A stretch of 20,522 nucleotides of DNA from Firmicutes bacterium CAG:555 (GTDB taxonomy: Bacteria; Bacillota; Clostridia; Oscillospirales; Oscillospiraceae): assembly GCA_000431075.1 (NCBI GenBank), contig HF986901.1, forward strand, positions 1 through 20,522, given 5' to 3'. Position numbers and translations under genes: made by a program. Shown here piece after piece: positions 8,838 through 15,401 of the stretch. How positions within the stretch are numbered: position 1 is the stretch's first letter; each line of letters begins with the position of its first letter. The notes beneath the pieces are model-generated. The model was given only the letters and a program-made list of their open reading frames with translations, had not been told where the DNA came from and searched no databases.

Positions 8838-8867
8838 TTGATTTAGGCTGAAATCCGACCATATAAT
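8838..8867 (+). promoter_or_regulatory. Promoter of the SGNH hydrolase gene
   Basis: TTGATT (8838-8843), 18-nt spacer, TATAAT (8862-8867). The predicted transcription start near 8874 leaves only about 7 nt before the ATG at 8881. Confidence 0.65.
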
Positions 8868-8880
8868 ATATAAATATAAA

Positions 8881-9693
8881 ATGAAAACTAAGACGAATAG
8901 AATTCCACAGATTGTATTTTTGGCCGTTATCATTGTCGCTGTCCTCGTGGCAGTAATCGTGCGTCTTGTGCAGTCTAAGCAGACTACGACCGAGACTCCG
9001 CAGGAGACACTCGCTCAGCCGACTGAGACTGTTGTCGTGACGCCCACACCGACTGCGACACTTCCTCAGCCGAGCAGTCAGATAAGCGTGTCGATAGACC
9101 TGCCGGACTACGACGGCTACTCGTTTACCGACAGTCAAAAAGCGCTGATCTCAAACTGCGCCTTTGTCGGCGACAGCATTTGCAGCGGCCTTTATGTTTA
9201 CGGCGTTCTGCCGCAGGATATCGTCGTTGCTGTCGGCAATGTCGGCATCCGCAGTATCGACGACTACACCTTTAAGGTCAACGGCGGAGAGTATAATGCC
9301 CTTGATGCCTTGAAAGTTATAGCGCCAAAGTATGTCATCTTTTCCATGGGCATGAATGATATCAACATAACCAGCGCCGAGACATATTGCGAAAATTATC
9401 TAAATATGCTTAAGCGCACTCATGATATATTGCCGCAGTCGAAGCTTTATGTTGCGTCTATTACTCCCATCGATGCGGCGTCAAGCTTTGCGTCTAACGA
9501 TAAGATAAATCGCTACAACGCAGCTGTTAAGCAGGCGGTCGAGGGAGCAGGCTACAACTATATTGATATTGCTACATCCCTGCGTGACTCCACCGGTGGC
9601 ATGAACGCACGCTTTAGCGGCGGCGACGGCATTCATATCAATAAATCCGGCTACTACTCCATCCTCAACGATGTTGTAAAGCAGGTAGGATAA
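8881..9693 (+). CDS. Membrane-anchored SGNH/GDSL-type hydrolase, 270 aa
   Basis: Predicted extracytoplasmic esterase or acyl hydrolase. Basic N-terminus (MKTKTNR), one transmembrane helix at about residues 11-30, then a Thr/Pro-rich linker to about residue 66, then an SGNH domain. Block I is FVGDSICSG with Ser99; a GNVG at 119-122 could supply the oxyanion glycine; GMNDIN carries Asn159; and GDGIHIN carries the Asp249/His252 pair. All four blocks are therefore present and the enzyme looks active. There is no lipobox, so anchoring is by the helix. No Shine-Dalgarno is visible in the A/T-only stretch upstream of the ATG, but the start is right because the basic/hydrophobic N-terminus is intact. 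Monocistronic, with its own promoter and terminator. Relatives often deacylate cell-wall polysaccharide or peptidoglycan; the substrate here is unknown. Confidence 0.88.
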   Translation: MKTKTNRIPQIVFLAVIIVAVLVAVIVRLVQSKQTTTETPQETLAQPTETVVVTPTPTATLPQPSSQISVSIDLPDYDGYSFTDSQKALISNCAFVGDSICSGLYVYGVLPQDIVVAVGNVGIRSIDDYTFKVNGGEYNALDALKVIAPKYVIFSMGMNDINITSAETYCENYLNMLKRTHDILPQSKLYVASITPIDAASSFASNDKINRYNAAVKQAVEGAGYNYIDIATSLRDSTGGMNARFSGGDGIHINKSGYYSILNDVVKQVG

Positions 9694-9724
9694 AGAAGAG
9701 AGATGCATTTGCATCTCTCTTCTT
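9693..9724. terminator. Bidirectional terminator
   Basis: Perfect 14-bp stem: 9693-9706 with 9711-9724, loop ATTT. It lies between the stop of the plus-strand hydrolase and the stop of the minus-strand transporter remnant, so it can serve both strands. Confidence 0.85.
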
Positions 9725-9727
9725 CGT

Positions 9728-10268
9728 TTATTTATTCAACATTTGCTTTTTTGGCTGCAGCTCGGCGCACAATGCACCGGAAATTATGATAACTGCGCCG
9801 ATGATTTGACCGACGAGAAGCTGCTCATCAAGGAAAATGAATGAGAAGATAATTGCCGAGAGAGGTTCAAGATAGCCGAGTATCGCAACGGTTTGCACCT
9901 TGATACCGCCGATGGACGAAAAGTACAGGAAGCATCCTATGCCGGTGTTGAGAAGCCCGAGAGCGAGCAGCGGCGCAATGTCACTTGCCTGAATATCAAA
10001 ATGCAGCCCCTGCTTTATAGCGGAAAACATAAAAACGGCAACGAATGCAGCCGTGAGTTGAACCGTAGCGTTTTCCTCGCCGGATACTCCTTCGACCTTC
10101 TTGTTCAGGCATAACATTACGGCATACATTACGGCGGACATCAGCGCAAATGCGATTCCGATAAAATGTAAAGCGCTTGTTTATGATAAGGTACAGCATG
10201 CTAAGCAGCGCACTGCCTATCATCGTGCGAAACAGAACTATCTCATTGCTGCTAAGCGAAAGTTGCCC
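9728..10268 (-). pseudogene. EamA/DMT-family transporter remnant
   Basis: Reading leftward, the first piece (about 10268-10178) encodes LSLSSNEIVLFRTMIGSALL and a few more hydrophobic residues ending near LIINK. This matches the second helix region of the first EamA repeat. At about 10175-10178 the frame changes, and the text continues as ALHFIGIAFALMSAVMYAVM and then a complete second EamA repeat (five hydrophobic segments, including TVAILGYLEPLSAIIFSF) to the TAA at 9728-9730. The first helix, helices 3-5 of repeat one, and a start codon are therefore missing, and the two pieces are out of frame. An ATG at 10141 could only make the C-terminal half. Intact relatives are about 290-300 residues, ten-helix metabolite exporters. 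The identification as a degraded gene is firm; the original substrate is unknown. Confidence 0.85.
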
Positions 10269-10827
10269 TGCCACACATTGGATACCAAACATCATCAAGG
10301 CCTTTCAGGAGGAGTACCCGAATGTCGATTATGAGCTCTTGCTTGGCGCTTACGAAGATATTGAGAGCTGGATAAGTGAGGGTCGTGTCGACTTCGGCTT
10401 TACAAGACTGCCGACAGAGAAAGGCTTTGACTGCGTCGAGATAGCAAGGGATGAGCAGATGGTCATTCTTCCAAGAAATCACCCATTAGCCGACGCCGAG
10501 ACATTCCCGGTATCGGCGCTGAATGATTACCCGTTTATCATGCTCGAAAAGAGCATAAAGGCTGAGGTTACCGAAATTTTCGTCAAAAACGGGCTTACTC
10601 CAAAGCCAAAGTTTACGACCATTGACGACTACGCAGTCATGTCCATGGTCGAAAAGGGGCTCGGCATATCCATTTTGCCAAAGCTCATTTTGCAGCGGAT
10701 AAACTACGACATTGTTATCAAGCCGCTGAATGTCGAGGCATACAGGACGATAGGAATTGCCATGCGTGATAAGGCCGAGCTGTCATTGGCTGCACGGCGT
10801 TTCCTCGGATATATAGACAAAAGGTAG
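10261..10827 (+). pseudogene. LysR-family regulator remnant, effector domain only
   Basis: From about 10261 the plus strand encodes a LysR substrate-binding domain: HWIPNIIKAFQEEYPNVDYE, then EGRVDFGFTRLP, ILPRNHPLA, and VEKGLGISILPKLIL, ending at the TAG 10825-10827. The N-terminal winged-helix DNA-binding domain and linker (about 90 residues in the family) are absent. The bases upstream belong to the minus-strand EamA remnant, so the in-frame ATG at 10177 only adds non-homologous residues. Without the helix-turn-helix it cannot act as a normal LysR repressor/activator. The reading frame is otherwise intact, which suggests a recent loss. LysR genes are often divergent from EamA transporter genes that they control, which fits the head-to-head arrangement here. 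Confidence 0.88.
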
Positions 10828-10906
10828 TTCGTATACGCAAGTTTTTGAGCTAAAATATGATTGTAAAAGCTTTTATACAGTCGTTTTTCACCGTTGTAAA
10901 AGTCAT

Positions 10907-10937
10907 TTGATAGACATGGCCGCTATTTGCGGATAAT
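10907..10937 (+). promoter_or_regulatory. Possible promoter of the XRE regulator gene
   Basis: TTGATA (10907-10912), 19-nt spacer, GATAAT (10932-10937). The spacing is longer than ideal. A 9-nt direct repeat TTGTAAAAG occurs just upstream, at 10861-10869 and 10894-10902. Confidence 0.35.
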
Positions 10938-10962
10938 ATTTGGGACACAAGGTGGTTTGAAC

Positions 10963-11394
10963 ATGGAGATCAGTGAAAGATTAAAACAGGCAAGAATAAC
11001 GTGCGGCATGACGCAGGAGCAGGTCACAGAAAGGGTGATGGTGTCCAGAGTGACGCTGTCTCACTGGGAAAACGGCAAGACTCTGCCGGATATCACAAGC
11101 CTTATAAGTCTCAGCGATATATATCAAATCAGCCTTGACGAACTATTGAAAGGTGATCCGAAAATGACTGAAAAGGTAAAAAAGGACGCAAAGGACCTCA
11201 ACAACAGGAGAGTGCTCCTCATAACGGCAATTTTGGCTCTTATCGTGATGATGACTTATACGATAAGCCTGTTCGTCGGCGGCAACTTCAAGGCATTCAC
11301 GCAGGCGGCGGCACCGTGGCTCATCATGGGCATAGGCGTTGCGGTGCTGACAAGCTATTCGTCGCAAACACAGGACAGCAGCAAGAAATGCTGA
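10963..11394 (+). CDS. XRE-family HTH regulator with two membrane segments, 143 aa
   Basis: Residues 1-62 form a Cro/C1-type helix-turn-helix (LKQARITCGMTQEQVTERVM, then SRVTLSHWENGKTLPD), with the typical tail ISLDELLKGD. After a charged linker there are two hydrophobic segments, at about residues 80-98 (VLLITAILALIVMMTYTIS) and 110-127 (AAAPWLIMGIGVAVLTSY). It should therefore be a membrane-tethered DNA-binding protein, a known Firmicute architecture. I chose ATG 10963 because AAGGTGG (10949-10955) lies 7 nt upstream and the XRE domain normally begins at this point; the in-frame ATG at 10927 would add 12 residues without an RBS. A strong terminator overlaps the stop codon. No obvious partner gene sits beside it; the closest candidate target is the AbrB/ABC operon downstream. 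Confidence 0.88.
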   Translation: MEISERLKQARITCGMTQEQVTERVMVSRVTLSHWENGKTLPDITSLISLSDIYQISLDELLKGDPKMTEKVKKDAKDLNNRRVLLITAILALIVMMTYTISLFVGGNFKAFTQAAAPWLIMGIGVAVLTSYSSQTQDSSKKC

Positions 11395-11422
11395 AAGCTC
11401 CGCAGTCAATGCGGAGCTTTTT
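11394..11422 (+). terminator. Rho-independent terminator after the XRE gene
   Basis: 11-bp perfect stem: 11394-11404 with 11410-11420, loop GTCAA, ending in five T (11418-11422). Confidence 0.92.
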
Positions 11423-11423
11423 C

Positions 11424-11452
11424 TTGACTTTCGGAAGTATGCATAGTATAAT
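11424..11452 (+). promoter_or_regulatory. Promoter of the AbrB-ABC operon
   Basis: TTGACT (11424-11429), 17-nt spacer, consensus TATAAT (11447-11452). It starts directly after the preceding terminator. Confidence 0.88.
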
Positions 11453-11479
11453 CAGTTATACAAATCATACTAATTATAC
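11446..11479. promoter_or_regulatory. Probable operator: palindrome over the -10 plus a related inverted copy
   Basis: GTATAA (11446-11451), TCAG, TTATAC (11456-11461) is a perfect 6-bp inverted repeat that covers the -10 box and the start region. A related copy, CATACTAATTATAC (11466-11479), lies directly downstream; its reverse complement, GTATAATTAGTATG, resembles the first site. A repressor bound here would block transcription. Which protein binds is unknown: the AbrB-like product, the neighbouring XRE protein or a distant GntR-type regulator are candidates. Confidence 0.55.
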
Positions 11480-11491
11480 GGAGATGATCAT

Positions 11492-11698
11492 ATGAAAGCC
11501 CCAAAGGGATGCTACGCATGGACGGCGACCGTCGGCGAAAAAGGACAGATAGTAATACCCAAGCAGGCGAGAGAGGTGTTCGGCATCGAACCCGGCGACA
11601 CGCTCATTCTGCTCGGCGACATTAAGCGCGGTATTGCCATACCGCCAAAATCGACCTTTACGAGCCTCGCCGGCCGCATTTTCGAGGAGGAAAAGTAA
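11492..11698 (+). CDS. AbrB/SpoVT-type swapped-hairpin DNA-binding protein, 68 aa
   Basis: Small transition-state-type regulator. Nearly the whole protein is a SpoVT/AbrB domain: ATVGEKGQIVIPKQAREVFG followed by IEPGDTLILLGDIKRGIAI. Such proteins dimerise through swapped beta hairpins. A GGAG at 11480-11483 precedes the ATG by 8 nt. Its TAA overlaps the next ATG by one base (TAATG at 11696-11700), so it is translationally coupled to the ABC ATPase and probably regulates this operon. AbrB-fold proteins can also be antitoxins (MazE-like), but no toxin follows. Confidence 0.9.
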   Translation: MKAPKGCYAWTATVGEKGQIVIPKQAREVFGIEPGDTLILLGDIKRGIAIPPKSTFTSLAGRIFEEEK

Positions 11699-12441
11699 TG
11701 GATTGTGTTTTGCAGGTTGAGAACCTATGCAAGGAGTATCCCAAGTTCAAGCTCCAAAGTGTTTCGTTTTCCATCGAAAAAGGTTCAATAATGGGCTTTA
11801 TCGGCAGAAACGGCGCAGGCAAGAGCACAACACTCAAATCCATTCTGAACCTTGTGCACCCCGCATCGGGCGAAATTCGTTTCTTCGGCATGGATATGGC
11901 ACATCATGAGGGCGAGATCAAGCAGCGAATCGGTTTCGCCGGCGGTGCAGTCGACTACTATAAAAAGAAGAGAATCTCTGCCATTGTCGCCGTCACCAAA
12001 CAGTTTTACGACAATTGGGACGATGCTGCGTATGAAAAGTACATGAAGCTTTTTAACATCGACGAGGACAAGACCCCTGGTGAGCTGTCCGAGGGCATGA
12101 AGGTCAAGCTCAATTTAGTGCTTGCCCTTTCGCACGGAGCGGAGCTTCTCATCCTCGATGAGCCGACGAGCGGGCTCGACCCCGTGTCGAGAGAGGAGCT
12201 TCTTGAGGTTTTCGAGTATCTGGCGAGCAAGGGCATATCTATCCTATTCTCGACACACATCACCTCCGATCTTGATAAATGCGCCGATCAGATAACCTAC
12301 ATCAAGGACGGGCAAATAGTTGCCTCAGAGAACAAGCAGGCGTTTCTCTGCCGCTGCCGTGAAAACGGCTGGGGCAATAATATCGAGGAAATTATGGTGC
12401 ACTTTGAAAAGAGGTCTATATATGAACAGATTGCTGACTAA
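11698..12441 (+). CDS. ABC transporter ATP-binding protein, 247 aa
   Basis: Nucleotide-binding subunit of an ABC-2 type exporter. Walker A is GRNGAGKS (36-43), the signature is LSEGMK (130-135), Walker B is LLILDEP (150-156), followed by the D-loop SGLD and H-loop His187 (FSTHIT). The Q-loop glutamine is not obvious: the equivalent stretch reads IGFAGGAVDYYK. The overall pattern resembles the YtrB/BcrA-like group linked to export or antibiotic and stress responses. GAGGAGG lies at 11684-11690, inside the end of the AbrB gene. The last 20 nt overlap the start of the permease. Substrate unknown. Confidence 0.93.
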   Translation: MDCVLQVENLCKEYPKFKLQSVSFSIEKGSIMGFIGRNGAGKSTTLKSILNLVHPASGEIRFFGMDMAHHEGEIKQRIGFAGGAVDYYKKKRISAIVAVTKQFYDNWDDAAYEKYMKLFNIDEDKTPGELSEGMKVKLNLVLALSHGAELLILDEPTSGLDPVSREELLEVFEYLASKGISILFSTHITSDLDKCADQITYIKDGQIVASENKQAFLCRCRENGWGNNIEEIMVHFEKRSIYEQIAD

Positions 12442-13075
12442 GGAGCTCAAGCTTTTTGCCGCTCCGCTGACATATTTTTTCCTTGCCTTTTCACTCATGA
12501 CGCTCATCCCGGGCTACCCCATTTTGATGGGCTCATTCTTTGTCTGCTTCGGCATTTTCCAGTCGTTCCAGCTTGGTCGGGAGACGAACGATGTGCTGTA
12601 CACGGTGCTGCTGCCGATAAAGAAAAGCGATGCCGTCAAGGCAAGGTTTGAGTTCGTTGTGCTCATTGAGCTAATGGGCTTCGTGCTCATGGCGATACTC
12701 ACCGCCGTTCGCATGACGGTGCTAAGCGGCGCTGCACCTTATGTGCAAAATCCGCTCATAAGCGCAAACCCCGTGTACCTTGCGTTCGTACTGATAATTT
12801 ACGCTGCATTCAATCTTATCTTCGTCCGACAGTTTTATAAAACTGCGTATAAGATAGGCAAGCCATTTATCATTTTCATCGTTGCGGCGCTCATCATAGC
12901 CGGCATTGCCGAGGCGCTGCATTATCTTCCCGGACTTTCCTTTTTGAATGCCGTGAGCGGGGAGGGAATGACGACAAACTATCTCATTCTTGCCGCAGCC
13001 GCAGTTGTGTATGCTCTCGTGACCTATTTGGCCTACAAGGCCTCCTGCTACAGCTTTGAAAGTGTGGATTTTTGA
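12422..13075 (+). CDS. ABC-2 type transporter permease, 217 aa
   Basis: Polytopic membrane partner of the preceding ATPase. It has about six hydrophobic segments, including PLTYFFLAFSLMTLIPGYPI, ILMGSFFVCFGIFQSF, a helix near FVVLIELMGFVLMAIL, YLAFVLIIYAAFNLIFV, PFIIFIVAALIIAGIAEAL and a C-terminal LILAAAAVVYALVTYLAY. The start is the ATG at 12422, where the typical MNRLLTKELKL amphipathic N-terminus begins. An upstream in-frame ATG (12320) lies deep inside the ATPase gene and would add residues of ATPase frame-shadow. Overlap with the ATPase (20 nt) indicates coupled translation. No terminator is seen after the stop, so transcription may run on into the 58-residue gene. Confidence 0.9.
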   Translation: MNRLLTKELKLFAAPLTYFFLAFSLMTLIPGYPILMGSFFVCFGIFQSFQLGRETNDVLYTVLLPIKKSDAVKARFEFVVLIELMGFVLMAILTAVRMTVLSGAAPYVQNPLISANPVYLAFVLIIYAAFNLIFVRQFYKTAYKIGKPFIIFIVAALIIAGIAEALHYLPGLSFLNAVSGEGMTTNYLILAAAAVVYALVTYLAYKASCYSFESVDF

Positions 13076-13161
13076 AAATTCCACTCGTATTCTCCCACTA
13101 AGGGATGTTTAATCAGGTCAAGTCGAGCTATTATTGAGCCATCAAATGCAGGAGGCGGCAT

Positions 13162-13338
13162 ATGAATCAGATGGCCATCGGAAACTTCATCATGGGCATG
13201 GCCCTCGGTGCAATGTCATTTACACTCGGCAGCAGCGATGTCAAGGACTTTTTCTCCGGCCTCATGATGGGACTTTCCTGCGGATCAATGCTTGTCGGCA
13301 TTTTTGTAGCCGTCAGATCCATTGCAAAACGGGGATAA
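13162..13338 (+). CDS. Small hydrophobic membrane protein, 58 aa
   Basis: Short frame with a consensus AGGAGG (13150-13155) 6 nt before the ATG. The product is Met/Gly/Phe-rich with two hydrophobic stretches, MAIGNFIMGMALGAMSFTLG and FSGLMMGLSCGSMLVGIFVA, split by a polar SSDVKD turn, and a basic tail RSIAKRG. It reads as a two-helix hairpin membrane peptide. It follows the ABC permease by 86 nt with no intervening terminator, so it may be a fourth member of that operon, possibly an accessory or stabilising subunit. No family recognised. Confidence 0.75.
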   Translation: MNQMAIGNFIMGMALGAMSFTLGSSDVKDFFSGLMMGLSCGSMLVGIFVAVRSIAKRG

Positions 13339-13363
13339 ATGAGCAAAAATTTGCGGCTGATGC

Positions 13364-13391
13364 TTGACATTGCAAAGATTACTGCTATAAT
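13364..13391 (+). promoter_or_regulatory. Promoter of the metK operon
   Basis: Consensus TTGACA (13364-13369), 16-nt spacer, consensus TATAAT (13386-13391). Start expected near 13398, just before the riboswitch. Confidence 0.88.
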
Positions 13392-13410
13392 ACTATACGA
13401 AAACTGAACA

Positions 13411-13505
13411 CCTTATCAAGAGTGGTGGAGGGAACGGCCCTGTGAAGCCCGGCAACCTGCGTAAAGCGTGGTGCCAAATCCGGCGGTGATTATCGAGAGA
13501 TGAGG
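13411..13505 (+). promoter_or_regulatory. SAM-I (S-box) riboswitch aptamer
   Basis: The conserved core is clear: CTTATCAAGAG (13412-13422), then GGTGGAGGGAACGGCCC, TGAAGCCCGGCAACC, GGTGCCAAATCC and GAGAGATGAGG. P1 forms between CCTTATC (13411-13417) and GATGAGG (13499-13505). SAM binding stabilises P1 and favours the terminator that follows, so the operon is off when SAM is plentiful. This matches its control of metK. Confidence 0.96.
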
Positions 13506-13522
13506 CTATGACCAAGAAACAG

Positions 13523-13548
13523 AATCCGTCGGTAACGACGGATTTTTT
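13523..13548 (+). terminator. Riboswitch expression-platform terminator
   Basis: 9-bp stem: 13523-13531 with 13536-13544, loop GTAA, then T through 13548. An alternative pairing of CCGTCG (13526-13531) with CGGCGG (13481-13486) could act as antiterminator when SAM is scarce. Confidence 0.93.
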
Positions 13549-13599
13549 CGTTGTAATGACCAGAAGTGTGTTCGGCAAAAATTTAGGAGGAAAAGAAAA

Positions 13600-14781
13600 A
13601 TGAGCAAAAGACTGTTTACATCCGAATCCGTGACCGAGGGACATCCCGATAAGATCTGCGACCAGATCTCCGACGCTGTCCTTGACGCAATTCTGGAAAA
13701 AGACCCTGAGGGTCGTGTCGCCTGCGAGACCACCGTGTCCACCGGCCTTGTCCACATCATGGGCGAGATAAGCACAGACTGCTATATTGACATTCCCAAG
13801 ATAGCCCGTGATGTAATCCGTGAGATAGGCTATGACAGAGCAAAGTACGGCTTTGACTGCGATACCTGCGGTATCATCTCCAACATAGACGAACAGTCGG
13901 CGGATATCGCTCTCGGTGTTGACAAGTCGCTTGAGATGAAAAGCGGCGAGGATGCAGAGCTTCAGAACGGAGCGGGCGACCAGGGCATGATGTTCGGCTA
14001 CGCCTGCAACGAGACCCCCGAGCTCATGCCGCTTGCCATCAGCCTGTCGCACAAGATGGCAAAGCGCCTTACCGATGTCAGAAAGCAGGGCCTTGTCGAC
14101 TACCTGCGTCCCGACGGCAAGACCCAGGTCACCGTCGAGTATGACGATGCGGGCAAGCCCGTGAGAGTTGACACCGTCGTCCTCTCGACCCAGCACGCCC
14201 CCGAGGCAGAGCTTGAGCAGATAAGAAACGACATGATAAATCTCGTCATCAAGCCCAGCATCCCCGCAGAGCTGCTCGATGAGAACACTAAGTATTATGT
14301 AAACCCAACCGGCCGCTTCGTCATCGGCGGCCCTCAGGGCGACTCCGGCCTGACCGGCAGAAAGATCATCGTTGACACCTACGGCGGCAGCGCACCTCAC
14401 GGCGGCGGCGCATTCTCCGGCAAGGACCCCACCAAGGTAGACCGCAGCGCTGCCTACGCCTCCCGCTATGTCGCAAAGAACATCGTGGCCGCCGGACTTG
14501 CAGACAAGTGCCTTGTCCAGCTTGCCTACGCCATCGGCATTGCAAGACCCGTTTCCGTCATGGTCGACACCTACGGCACCGGCAAGGTCTCCGATGAGAA
14601 GCTTGCCGAAGCCGTCAACAAGGTCTTTGACCTGCGCCCGACCGCAATCATCCGCGACCTCGACCTGCGCAAGCCAATCTACCGCAAGCTCGCTGCCTAC
14701 GGCCACATGGGCAGAACAGACCTCGGTGTTCGCTGGGAGGACACAGACAGGATCGACGCACTGCTCGAGGCAGTAAAGTAA
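13600..14781 (+). CDS. metK: S-adenosylmethionine synthetase
   Basis: Makes SAM from methionine and ATP in the cytoplasm; 393 residues, full length. Family motifs: GHPDKICDQISDAVLD (14-29), GAGDQGMMFGYAC (124-136), the phosphate-binding loop GGGAFSGKDPTKVDRSAAY, and the C-terminal GHMGR. AGGAGG at 13585-13590 lies 9 nt before the ATG. It is directly under the SAM-I riboswitch, giving end-product control. The stop codon overlaps the next ATG (TAATG at 14779-14783), so the downstream DUF1643 gene is co-transcribed and coupled. The long open antisense frame over this gene is a codon-bias shadow. Confidence 0.98.
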   Translation: MSKRLFTSESVTEGHPDKICDQISDAVLDAILEKDPEGRVACETTVSTGLVHIMGEISTDCYIDIPKIARDVIREIGYDRAKYGFDCDTCGIISNIDEQSADIALGVDKSLEMKSGEDAELQNGAGDQGMMFGYACNETPELMPLAISLSHKMAKRLTDVRKQGLVDYLRPDGKTQVTVEYDDAGKPVRVDTVVLSTQHAPEAELEQIRNDMINLVIKPSIPAELLDENTKYYVNPTGRFVIGGPQGDSGLTGRKIIVDTYGGSAPHGGGAFSGKDPTKVDRSAAYASRYVAKNIVAAGLADKCLVQLAYAIGIARPVSVMVDTYGTGKVSDEKLAEAVNKVFDLRPTAIIRDLDLRKPIYRKLAAYGHMGRTDLGVRWEDTDRIDALLEAVK

Positions 14782-15401
14782 TGCATATCCCGACCTGCGA
14801 AAGCTCGGAGCTTGACATTTTGAGTTTTGATGAGGCGTTATTGAACTCCGGCAGCAGCGGAGACTACGATGCCGACAAGTGGCTGTATGTGCCCGATTAC
14901 TACGCCGACTACCGTTACATTTTAGGTACCCGTGGCAACGACCCGCTTATCTGCATCGGCATAAATCCCTCGACCGCCGCACCCGATGACCTTGACAACA
15001 CGCTCAAAAGCGTTGCACGCATTGCCGACGCAAACGGCTATGACAGCTGGATAATGTTCAATGTCTATGCCCAGCGAGCCACGAACCCCGACGACATGGA
15101 CATTGTGCTCAACGAAAAGCTGCACCGAGAGAATATGCGTGCGTTTGAATACATATTAAGTAATGTAGGCGAGGGCATTTCCCCGGCAATATGGGCTGCA
15201 TGGGGCACCATCATCGAAAAGCGGCCGTATCTGCGGGACTGCGTCCTTGACATGGTCAGGATAGGGCAGAGCTACGGCGCAAATTGGTTTTCGGCAGGCA
15301 AGCGGTCAAAGAAGGGTCACCCGCACCATCCGCTGTACCTGCGCAAGGACGCCGTCACCGAGCCCTTTGACATTGAAGAATATCTTGAGGTGATAAAATG
15401 A
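14781..15401 (+). CDS. DUF1643 domain protein, 206 aa
   Basis: Soluble protein of unknown function. The DUF1643 hallmark is visible at about residues 43-110: YRYILGTRGNDPLICIGINP, then STAAPDDLDNTLKSVARIA, NGYDSWIMFNVYAQRATNP. The C-terminal part has the basic GKRSKKGHPHHPLYLR motif that is usual for the family. The conserved NPSTA, DNT, NGYDS and HPHHP stretches suggest a binding or catalytic pocket, but no reaction is established to my knowledge. It is the middle gene of a SAM-riboswitch operon: it overlaps metK by 1 nt and the hydrolase by 4 nt (ATGA at 15398-15401). That tight packing implies a role linked to SAM or methionine metabolism, which is inference. Confidence 0.88.
   Translation: MHIPTCESSELDILSFDEALLNSGSSGDYDADKWLYVPDYYADYRYILGTRGNDPLICIGINPSTAAPDDLDNTLKSVARIADANGYDSWIMFNVYAQRATNPDDMDIVLNEKLHRENMRAFEYILSNVGEGISPAIWAAWGTIIEKRPYLRDCVLDMVRIGQSYGANWFSAGKRSKKGHPHHPLYLRKDAVTEPFDIEEYLEVIK

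Noticed and set aside
10177..10260. ATG at 10177 as a genuine start of the LysR-like protein
   Set aside because: These bases encode the EamA remnant on the other strand and give no LysR-like residues; no RBS.
12320..12421. N-terminal extension of the ABC permease from 12320
   Set aside because: It lies within the ATPase gene in another frame; the family N-terminus begins at 12422.
13339..13407. 22-codon frame starting right after the 58-residue gene
   Set aside because: It runs through the consensus metK promoter and has no RBS of its own; chance frame.
13393..14706. 437-codon open frame antisense to metK
   Set aside because: Shadow of metK and the riboswitch; no RBS and a composition typical of reverse-frame translation.
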